A stretch of DNA of 8,476 nt from Betaproteobacteria bacterium UBA6904 (GTDB lineage: Bacteria; Pseudomonadota; Gammaproteobacteria; Burkholderiales; SG8-39): assembly GCA_002451175.1 (NCBI GenBank), contig DKBI01000016.1, forward strand, positions 1-8,476, read 5' to 3'. Under the pieces are notes generated by a model. That model was not told where the DNA came from. It made no database searches and worked only from the letters and a program-made list of their open reading frames with translations. This document shows, in pieces, positions 1 to 6,023 of the stretch. A program made the translations under genes and the position numbers. Each line of letters starts with the position of its first letter. The stretch's first letter is position 1.

Positions 1-1
1 G

Positions 2-1453
2 ATCCTGCAGATCGCCACGCCGATCCTCGACGGGCTCGAGACGATCCACCGGTCCGGCTACCTCCACCGCGACATCAAGCCGGCCAACGTCTACATACGA
101 AGCGACGGCTCGCCCGTGCTGCTCGACTTCGGCTCGGCGCGGCTCGCGCTCGGCCAGGCGCGCACCGTCACGATTCTCGTCGCGCCGGGCTATGCGCCGT
201 TCGAGCAGTACTACAGCACCGGGGAAAACCAGGGCCCGTGGACCGACATCTACGGGCTCGGCGCGACCTGCTATCGCGCCATCGCGGGCATCGCGCCGAT
301 GGATGCGATTGCGCGCTCCAAGGGCAAGCTCGGCAGCACGCAGGAAATCCTCGTGCCGGCGACCGCCATGGGCAAGGGCCGGTATTCGGAACGCCTGCTG
401 CAGGCGATCGACCACGCGCTCGAATTCTCGGAGAAGGACCGGCCGCAATCGCTCGCCGAATGGCGGCGCGAGTTGACCGCCGAGACGGGAGCTGCGGCCG
501 AGACAACGCGCGCCGCACCCGCCTCGCCGCCGGCGCCAGGACCCGCGCGGACGGCATTGCCGGCGACGCCGGCCGCGGCGCCCTCGTCACCTGCAACGCG
601 CGGCGTGATCATCGGGTCGGTCGTGGGTGCGGTCGTCGCCGTAACCGCCGTCGTGCTGTACCTGCAGCCCGGCGCCGAGCGCGACAAGCTCGCCCGCGAA
701 CTCGAACGCTCGGAACAGGTGCGCCGCGAACTGCAGGAGCAGCAGGAAACGTTGAAGCGCCGCGAGGCCGAGGCGCAGAGAAAGCTCGAGGACAATGAAC
801 GCCGGATGCGCGAGGCGCCGCCCAAGAGCGAACCGGAACCGAAACCAACGGCCCCGCCCGCGGAGCCGCCGAAGAAGGAAGCGCACGCGAAGGTTGCCAA
901 AGCATCGCCGGAAGCGACGCGCCCCCGCACGGTGCCCGCACAACCGGCAGTCCAGAAGCCGCAGCCGCGGCCTGCGCTGCCGATCCCGTCGCCGCAGAAA
1001 TCGGAGTCGAAGGCGCCAGCCGCCGCGCCAACCATCGCGAAATCCGAAACCCCGCCCACAGAAACCGTCTCGACCGCCGCGCCTGAGCCACCCAAGCTGG
1101 CGGCGACGTCGCAACCGGCAGCCCCGAGAACCGAGCCCGTCTCCAAGCCGGCGGCATCCCCGGCGTCAGCCAGCGAGCGAGCCAGCGCGCCGCCGCTGCC
1201 GGACAAGCCCGATACGCGTGCGCTGGCGCTCAGGGGCGACGCTGCCGCGCAGTTCCGGCTGGGCGAAATGTACGAAACGGGACGCGACGTGGCGCAGAAC
1301 AATTTCCAGGCGTATTACTGGTACAGCGCCGCGCTGCGCGGCGGACACGCTGCCGCGCGCGGCAAGAAGGAGCAGATGGCTGCGCGCCTGCAGCCTGCCG
1401 AGATCCAGCAGGCCGACCGGCTGGTGGAACGGCTGGCGCGCCCTGCCAAGTAA
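2..1453 (+). CDS. Transmembrane Ser/Thr protein kinase with C-terminal Sel1-like repeat (5' end missing)
   Basis: This is the 3' part of a Hanks-type (PknB-like) Ser/Thr kinase; the frame is open from base 2, so the GTG at 116 is internal and not a start. Seen: catalytic loop HRDIKPANV (65-91), DFG followed by SAR (125-133), activation/P+1 segment PGYAPFEQY (185-211), PWTDIYGLG with the subdomain IX Asp (236-262) and the conserved Arg of DRP (440-442). The glycine-rich loop and ATP-binding Lys would be upstream of the window. After the kinase come a Pro/Ala linker, one transmembrane helix (about 602-667), a charged coiled coil (about 677-814), a roughly 130-residue Pro/Ala/Lys/Glu-rich tether (about 815-1210) and a Sel1/TPR-like repeat (about 1241-1360; LGEMYETG, AYYWYSAAL). 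The kinase domain should be cytoplasmic and the tether plus repeat periplasmic. The catalytic residues seen are intact, so it is probably active; its substrate is unknown. A lipoprotein gene follows after 19 bp. Confidence 0.92.
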   Translation: MLQIATPILDGLETIHRSGYLHRDIKPANVYIRSDGSPVLLDFGSARLALGQARTVTILVAPGYAPFEQYYSTGENQGPWTDIYGLGATCYRAIAGIAPMDAIARSKGKLGSTQEILVPATAMGKGRYSERLLQAIDHALEFSEKDRPQSLAEWRRELTAETGAAAETTRAAPASPPAPGPARTALPATPAAAPSSPATRGVIIGSVVGAVVAVTAVVLYLQPGAERDKLARELERSEQVRRELQEQQETLKRREAEAQRKLEDNERRMREAPPKSEPEPKPTAPPAEPPKKEAHAKVAKASPEATRPRTVPAQPAVQKPQPRPALPIPSPQKSESKAPAAAPTIAKSETPPTETVSTAAPEPPKLAATSQPAAPRTEPVSKPAASPASASERASAPPLPDKPDTRALALRGDAAAQFRLGEMYETGRDVAQNNFQAYYWYSAALRGGHAAARGKKEQMAARLQPAEIQQADRLVERLARPAK

Positions 1454-1460
1454 ACGCCGT

Positions 1461-1466
1461 TAGAAT
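1461..1466 (+). promoter_or_regulatory. Possible -10 element giving a leaderless transcript
   Basis: TAGAAT (5/6 match to TATAAT) ends six bases before the ATG at 1473, so transcription would begin at or next to the start codon. There is no Shine-Dalgarno sequence in the 19-base gap after the kinase stop. No convincing -35 is visible at the right distance (GCGCCC), which keeps confidence low. The alternative is translation coupled to the upstream kinase gene. Confidence 0.3.
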
Positions 1467-1472
1467 TTCCTC

Positions 1473-2084
1473 ATGCACTTGAACGCTGCGCGCATTCGTC
1501 TCGCCACGGTCGCCGCCCTCCTCGCCGCCCTCGCCGCCGGCTGCGTCACGCAGGAAGAACGGCGCGACGCAACGCTGGCCGTCAACCAGGCGTTTCAGAC
1601 GGAATACGAGCGCATCCTCGCGCAGAAGGGCGTCCGCACGTACCCCGTGCGCCGTACTGAGGCATTCGTCGCGCTGCACGCGGCGCTCAGCCGGCTCGGC
1701 ATGCGCGTCGAGAGCCAGGAACCCGAAGTCGGTTATTTGAACGTCTACGCGCCCGCGCCGACGCCGCTCAACGCCCAGGAGTGGCAGCAGGTTGCCGCAG
1801 CCGACCTGCCGAAGATCCGCGCCCTTGCGCGGCCGCATGTCGGGATGGCGGCGGACTTGATCAACTTCGAGCCGCAGGGGCTGCTCGTGGTGATCAACGC
1901 GACGACGCTCGAGGTCGCCGGCGGCACCGAGGTGTCGGTGACGATGCGCATGCGGGAGGTGGCGCCGCCGCCTTCCGGCATGCCGCGGCGCGAGTATCCG
2001 CCGCCGACCGGGGTGGTCCGCGGACTGGACAAGATCTGGGCGCAATTCGAGCAGGAGTTGCGCGCCGCCGGGCGCTTGCGCTGA
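1473..2084 (+). CDS. Putative lipoprotein of unknown function (203 aa)
   Basis: I do not recognise the family. The N-terminus is a lipoprotein signal: a short basic stretch, an Ala/Leu-rich core and a lipobox LAAGC with Cys24 as the predicted lipidated residue. Val at +2 (no Asp) favours the outer membrane over inner-membrane retention. It is the only Cys in the protein. The mature part starts with a polar helical stretch (residues 25-50), followed by an alternating alpha/beta pattern (about 55-155) and a Pro-rich segment (about 165-180, PPPSG, YPPPTG) before a final amphipathic helix. The gene begins 19 bp after the kinase stop on the same strand, so the two may form an operon and the lipoprotein could be a partner of the kinase's periplasmic tail; that link is inference. 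There is no clear ribosome binding site before the ATG. It ends 38 bp before the convergent regulator gene. Confidence 0.85.
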   Translation: MHLNAARIRLATVAALLAALAAGCVTQEERRDATLAVNQAFQTEYERILAQKGVRTYPVRRTEAFVALHAALSRLGMRVESQEPEVGYLNVYAPAPTPLNAQEWQQVAAADLPKIRALARPHVGMAADLINFEPQGLLVVINATTLEVAGGTEVSVTMRMREVAPPPSGMPRREYPPPTGVVRGLDKIWAQFEQELRAAGRLR

Positions 2085-2101
2085 ATTCGGCGGCACCGCC
2101 T

Positions 2102-2124
2102 CGCGCGCACGCCGCGCGCGCTTT
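2102..2124 (+). terminator. Candidate intrinsic terminator of the kinase-lipoprotein unit
   Basis: Perfect 7-bp hairpin CGCGCGC (2102-2108), loop ACGCC, GCGCGCG (2114-2120), followed by C and only three Ts. It lies between convergent genes and its T run overlaps the stop codon of the minus-strand regulator gene (2123-2125). A smaller stem GGCGG-CA-CCGCC sits just before it (2089-2100). The short T run makes efficient termination uncertain. On the minus strand no T run follows, so it would serve only the plus-strand unit. Confidence 0.35.
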
Positions 2125-5100
2125 ACCGCCCCGCCTGCTGATCGAGCCCGGCCAGCACCGCCTGCGTCTCCGCCGCGGGCAAGGTCTTGAGGCGCGCGGC
2201 AAAGATCGTCCGTAGCCGCTCGTAGGTCGCGCGCGCCTCGATCGGATCGCCTGCGCGCTGATAGTGCAGCATCAGGTTGCGATACGGCGCCTCGAACAGA
2301 TCATCGGCGTCGACGCAGCGCAGGTAGCAGTCCGCGGCCGAAGCCGGCTGGCCGGCCTCCTCCCAGTGGCGCGCCACGCGCGCCAGGCAGCGCAGCAGCC
2401 TGGCGCGCAGTTGCTCGCGGCAGGCGATGAATCCCGGTTGCTCGGACTCGTCGGGCAGAAACGGGCCGCGATACAGCGTGAACAGTTCATCGACCAGCGC
2501 GTGCAGCGTGGCCTCGCCGGCATCGCTGGACGGCGCGCGCAGCCGCTCGTCGAGCGCCGACAGCACAGAATCCAGCGCCCAGGTGTCCACCCAGACGAGC
2601 GCGGGGTTGAGGCTCAGGCGCGCATCGCGCAGCAGGAGCGCCTCGTCGTCCCCAAGCAGCTTGCGCAGCCGATGCAGCGTCGCCGTAAACGACTTGTGGG
2701 CATAGTCGGCATCGACGTGCGGCCAGAGCGCGTCGGCCAACTGGTCGGCGCGGACGTTGTGGCCGCCTTGTGCCACCAGGAGCTTCAGCAACTCGAGCGG
2801 ACGCCCCGGACCCTTGCCACCGAATTCCACGGGCCCCGACTCGCGCAGGAGTTCGAAGCGACCGAGCGCGGACACGCGGAACGGCCAGGGCCAGTCGCGC
2901 ACGCGCAGCGGCGCCTTGCGCGGCGTCAGCCGCCGCGCGCGCACGAGTGACCGCGCGTATTCCGGCTCGATGCCTTCCTGCAAGGCGAGGACGCACAGGC
3001 CGGCGACGTCCCGCGCCCGCCACCACGGCGCGTGCCGGAAACCGCCGTCGCGGCCCAGTGCGAACGCGACGCGCAGCGCCTCGGACGCAGCAGTGCGATC
3101 GTTCAACTGCAGCGCCGCGTCCGCTGCGGCCAGTTGGGTCACATACCGCAGCCACGGGCTCTGAATGCGCTCGGCCAGCGCGACGGCGCCACGCGCATGC
3201 GCCTCGGCGCCGCGTCGATCGCCGGCGTCGGCGAGGGCGCAGGCGAGCGCCGCCCGCGCAAGGCACTCGAGCCACGCGATTCCGGTCTCCGCGGCAAGAC
3301 TCAGCGCGCTCTTCACCTCGCGCTGCGCACCCGCGGCGTCGCCGTCGAGTGCGGCCAGCCAGCCGCGCAGGTACTGCGCGATGGCGCGGTCACCGCGACG
3401 CAAAGTCGCCCCCTCGGCCTCGAGCCGCTGCAACTCCGCGCGCGCGCCGTCGCCGTCCCCGGTGCTCAACGCCAGGGCAACCGACAGTGCGCGCAGCCAC
3501 GGGGCAAACGCCGGCACGCCCTCGGCATCGGCGCGCCCGTGGCCGGCGCGTGCCGCGGCCATCGCGTCGTCGAACCGGCCGCCGACGACCTGCACGAGAC
3601 CCAGCGCGAGGTGCAGGCCAATCGCACAGGGTGCGGCAAGTTCTTTTGCATTCGCGAGTGCCTGCTCGAGCCCGGCCGCCGCGCTGCCAGGGTCGCCCCC
3701 CAGGAGCGCCGCCATCGCGCTCACCGTCGCCAGTTGCGCGCGGCGTTCCGGGCCGGACGCCTCGCGCTCCGATGCGTCGCGCCGCGCGCCATCCAGCCAC
3801 GCCTCCAATTTGGGATGGGCGGGATTCCGCCACAGGGCGGCAGCCGCGAGGATGCGGAAAGCGCCTGCCGGGTGGCGCGGTGTGCAGGGCTCTGCCAACA
3901 GCCGGTCCGCCGTATCGATCCACGGCTCGAGCTGCGTCAGATCGTCGAATTCGAGCAGCGTCGCCTGCATCAGCCCGCAGGCGCTGCGCAGCAGCGCCGG
4001 CGGGTCGTCGGTCTCGCGCAAGACGTTGAAGGCCTGCTCATACGCGCGGCGCGCCTCGCGCGGACTTTCGTGCATGCTGCAGTCCCCAAGCGCAATCAAT
4101 AACCGCGCGTCCCCGTCGATGAACGTGCGCGGCAGCCAATCGAGCCAGCTCGCAAGTGTCGCGGTGCGGCCTTGCGCCAGCAGGCCGTCCGCTTCCTGCG
4201 CGACGACCTGCGCAACCTCGGGCCAGTTGCGCCCCTCGGCAAGCAGCGAGACAGCGGCATCGGCGTGCCCCGCCGCGCGCAGCAGCTGCGCTGCCCGCCC
4301 CAGCTGCTCCGCGCCGACCGCTTCGGGCAGGTCCTGCGCGGCACGCGCCTTGAGGAACTCGCGCAGCAGCGGGTGCAGCTGAAAGCACCGGCCCTCCTCC
4401 GCCTGGACTTCGCTCACGAAGTAATTGTTCAGGGCAAGGTTGAGCAGCAGGCGCGCCGCCTTCGGCTCGCCCGCCAGCGACTGCGCGATCTCCGCCGTCA
4501 TGCGCGGCAGGCAGGCGATGCGCAGCAGGAATTCGCGCGTCTTCGGCTCGAAGCGCTCGAAGATCTCGCCGGCCAGATAGTCGAAAACCACCTGCGGCGT
4601 TGCGTCGCGCGGCAGGTCGGCCACCCGCCCGGCGAGCTTCGCGTGCTCCAGCAATAGCACCAAACCGGCCGCCCAGCCCTGGGTCCGCTCACTCATGCCC
4701 GCCATGGCATCAGGCGCCAGGTCGTGTCCCCGCAAGCGGGCAATCGCCGCCGATTCCGCGGAATCCAGACGCAGATCGTCCCAGCCGACGCACACCATCT
4801 CGCCGGTGACGCGCAGCCGCGCGCAGAATGCCGGCGGCTCGCTGCGGCTCGTGACGATCACGCAGCAGTTCTTCGGCACCTGGCCGAAGGCCGCGTCGAG
4901 CACGAGTTGCAGCGCGCCGCCCGCGGGCACGGCGTGGAGATTGTCGAACACGATCGCAAACGGCGCCTTCGCTCGCGCAAACAGCGCGCGAAAGAACTTG
5001 CGCGCGAAGGAGGCTGGATCGGCGCCCGTCTGCGGCGTGAAGGCAGGCAGATCCTTGGCGCGCCCAGCATCGAGCTTGCGCGCCGCATGGGCCAGATAAT

Positions 5101-5383
5101 GGAACAGCGTCGCTGCGTCTGCGTCGTCCGGGTCGACCTGGTACCAGAGGCAGCGATAGCCCCGTGCCTCGACATAGCTCGCGGCGAGCGTCGTCTTGCC
5201 GGCTCCCGCAGGCCCGGAAATCCACATCGCGGTGCGCCCGGCCGACCCGTCGAGGCGCGCGAAGAGTCGCTCGCGCGGGGCAATGGCGCTGATCGCCGGC
5301 CGCGTGGTCTTCGCGAACGCTACGCTGCGCGGGGCCGCCGCGGCTGGCAATCCGGGTTCCTCCAGGGTCGCGCTATGCGCCAC
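2123..5383 (-). CDS. Large transcriptional regulator: MalT-like ATPase, TPR-like helices, OmpR-type winged helix and BTAD domain
   Basis: At 1086 aa this is a STAND-type ATPase regulator with a SARP-like output half. Residues 24-95 have the conserved N-terminus of MalT-like proteins (TRPAISAIAPRERL, LWYQVD). Walker A is GPAGAGKTT (57-65), the Walker B-like strand is FAIVFDNLH (142-150) and the sensor-like motif VIVTSR is at 175-180. Roughly 350-820 is Ala/Leu-rich helical repeat of TPR type. A winged helix begins about 835 (FRVSALGRFEL), with the recognition region near KSFTATLHRLRKLLGDD (897-913), and a BTAD domain runs from about 933 to 1083. Unlike MalT it has no C-terminal LuxR HTH; DNA binding would use the internal winged helix. 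The start is GTG: an in-frame TAA lies two codons upstream and the next Met (residue 53) would remove conserved sequence. No Shine-Dalgarno is seen; TCTAAA sits just before GTG. It lies 19 bp after the lipoprotein gene, probably co-transcribed. Ligand and target genes are unknown. Confidence 0.9.
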   Translation of the reverse strand: MAHSATLEEPGLPAAAAPRSVAFAKTTRPAISAIAPRERLFARLDGSAGRTAMWISGPAGAGKTTLAASYVEARGYRCLWYQVDPDDADAATLFHYLAHAARKLDAGRAKDLPAFTPQTGADPASFARKFFRALFARAKAPFAIVFDNLHAVPAGGALQLVLDAAFGQVPKNCCVIVTSRSEPPAFCARLRVTGEMVCVGWDDLRLDSAESAAIARLRGHDLAPDAMAGMSERTQGWAAGLVLLLEHAKLAGRVADLPRDATPQVVFDYLAGEIFERFEPKTREFLLRIACLPRMTAEIAQSLAGEPKAARLLLNLALNNYFVSEVQAEEGRCFQLHPLLREFLKARAAQDLPEAVGAEQLGRAAQLLRAAGHADAAVSLLAEGRNWPEVAQVVAQEADGLLAQGRTATLASWLDWLPRTFIDGDARLLIALGDCSMHESPREARRAYEQAFNVLRETDDPPALLRSACGLMQATLLEFDDLTQLEPWIDTADRLLAEPCTPRHPAGAFRILAAAALWRNPAHPKLEAWLDGARRDASEREASGPERRAQLATVSAMAALLGGDPGSAAAGLEQALANAKELAAPCAIGLHLALGLVQVVGGRFDDAMAAARAGHGRADAEGVPAFAPWLRALSVALALSTGDGDGARAELQRLEAEGATLRRGDRAIAQYLRGWLAALDGDAAGAQREVKSALSLAAETGIAWLECLARAALACALADAGDRRGAEAHARGAVALAERIQSPWLRYVTQLAAADAALQLNDRTAASEALRVAFALGRDGGFRHAPWWRARDVAGLCVLALQEGIEPEYARSLVRARRLTPRKAPLRVRDWPWPFRVSALGRFELLRESGPVEFGGKGPGRPLELLKLLVAQGGHNVRADQLADALWPHVDADYAHKSFTATLHRLRKLLGDDEALLLRDARLSLNPALVWVDTWALDSVLSALDERLRAPSSDAGEATLHALVDELFTLYRGPFLPDESEQPGFIACREQLRARLLRCLARVARHWEEAGQPASAADCYLRCVDADDLFEAPYRNLMLHYQRAGDPIEARATYERLRTIFAARLKTLPAAETQAVLAGLDQQAGR

Positions 5384-5402
5384 AGTTTAGACCACGCGCA
5401 CC

Positions 5403-5882
5403 TCAGCTCCCGACGTGCACCTGGTAGCGCGCGCCGTCGGAAAACGTGCAGGTGCCGGCGCCCTGGCGCGGGTTGTTCATCTGGTATTCGCAGCTCATGA
5501 ACGTGCCGCTGGGGCCATAGGCGCTCGCCACGCCGCGGCGCGCATCGCCATCCACGCGCGTCGCCTCGCCGGTAAGCATCTCGCCCTTGTAGCTGAGCTG
5601 GAAACGTCCCTTCCCGGTCATCATGTTCGTGACGCTGCCGGTGACGACGCCGGTTTGCGTAGCGATGTCGTTGGCCGGATAGAGCCGTGCATGCAGGGTC
5701 GCGGGATACTGGCCCGGTCCCTGCGCGCCGGCCGGGGGCGCGACGGGAGGCAGCGCCGCCGGCACGACGCCAGGCGGATAAACGTACAGCTGGCCGTCCG
5801 GGCCCACGGGAACGGCGACGCATCCGGAGAGCAGCGCACCGGCGGCGGCTGCGGAGAGGGCGAGAGTCTTGAGCGCTTTCAT
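5403..5882 (-). CDS. Small lipoprotein of unknown function (159 aa)
   Basis: I do not recognise a named family. The signal peptide has MKALK, an Ala-rich core and lipobox LLSGC with Cys21 as the predicted lipidation site; Val follows, suggesting the outer membrane. Residues 22-60 are a Pro/Gly-rich flexible linker. From about 60 to 158 the sequence looks like a compact beta-rich domain with glycine-spaced strands (GVVTGSV, GKGRFQLSYKGEML, GAGTCTFSDGARY). Cys131 and Cys145 could form a disulfide in the periplasm. Translation should be strong: GGAGG (plus-strand 5888-5892) is five bases from the ATG. It is flanked by a predicted operator and a hairpin on the upstream side and by the BTAD regulator gene 19 bp downstream, so the two are probably one transcription unit. 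A role in envelope stress or sensing would fit the context but is speculation. Confidence 0.85.
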   Translation of the reverse strand: MKALKTLALSAAAAGALLSGCVAVPVGPDGQLYVYPPGVVPAALPPVAPPAGAQGPGQYPATLHARLYPANDIATQTGVVTGSVTNMMTGKGRFQLSYKGEMLTGEATRVDGDARRGVASAYGPSGTFMSCEYQMNNPRQGAGTCTFSDGARYQVHVGS

Positions 5883-5887
5883 GATGT

Positions 5888-5892
5888 CCTCC
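5888..5892 (-). promoter_or_regulatory. Strong Shine-Dalgarno (GGAGG) of the 159-aa lipoprotein gene
   Basis: On the minus strand GGAGG is followed by ACATC and then ATG, an ideal five-base spacing. This fixes the start at 5882. Its first bases are part of the distal arm of the hairpin at 5890-5938, so access by the ribosome may depend on RNA folding. Confidence 0.75.
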
Positions 5893-5938
5893 GATCAGGT
5901 TGCAGGCTTTGCGTGCTGCCTGTGCACCCATGATCGGA
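5890..5938 (-). promoter_or_regulatory. Long imperfect hairpin in the leader of the lipoprotein gene
   Basis: The outer arms TCCGATCA (5931-5938, read on the minus strand) and TGATCGGA (5890-5897) are perfectly complementary over 8 bp. Inside them GGT pairs with ACC, and a bulged inner stem GCxxAGGC/GCCTGC closes a 10-base loop (AGCACGCAAA). About 17 pairs can form in all. The distal arm includes the first three bases of GGAGG, so folding could hide the ribosome binding site. No T run follows, so it does not look like a terminator for the upstream ggt gene. A DNA-level operator role (8-bp inverted repeat) is the alternative. Confidence 0.5.
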
Positions 5939-5958
5939 GAACGCTGCTGATCGCCGGG

Positions 5959-5984
5959 TTACGGCGGGCTTACAGATCGCTTAC
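5959..5984 (-). promoter_or_regulatory. Three GTAA direct repeats at 11-bp spacing, candidate response-regulator operator
   Basis: On the minus strand GTAAG, GTAAG and GTAAC occur with their GTAA cores at plus-strand 5981-5984, 5970-5973 and 5959-5962, exactly 11 bp apart. One-turn direct repeats are the usual site form for OmpR/PhoB-family winged-helix regulators; CpxR uses GTAAA repeats with about five bases between. A weak -10 (GATCAT, plus-strand 5930-5935) lies where a promoter with its -35 position next to the repeats would need it. The target would be the lipoprotein-regulator unit. The cognate regulator is not identifiable here. Confidence 0.45.
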
Positions 5985-6023
5985 GCGGCTGTCCGTCCCC
6001 CGCCATGCATCCCGGGCCATGGT

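Noticed and set aside
271..1302. 343-aa open frame antisense to the kinase gene
   Set aside because: A Ser/Gly/Ala-rich mirror of the Pro/Ala-rich kinase tail; no domain or credible start signal, and the sense frame is clearly real.
2770..4382. Long plus-strand open frames inside the regulator gene
   Set aside because: Arg/Pro/Ala-rich low-complexity products expected as GC-rich shadows; the minus-strand frame has Walker, winged-helix and BTAD features throughout.
5320..5931. 203-aa minus-strand frame starting at the ATG at 5931, upstream of the lipoprotein gene
   Set aside because: No ribosome binding site, overlaps the lipoprotein in another frame, and turns into Arg-rich noise; the lipoprotein frame has a Shine-Dalgarno and a lipobox.
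6003..6022. Inverted repeat CCATG/CATGG just after the ggt stop as a terminator
   Set aside because: Only five pairs around a 10-base loop and followed by a G-rich stretch with no T run in the direction of ggt transcription.
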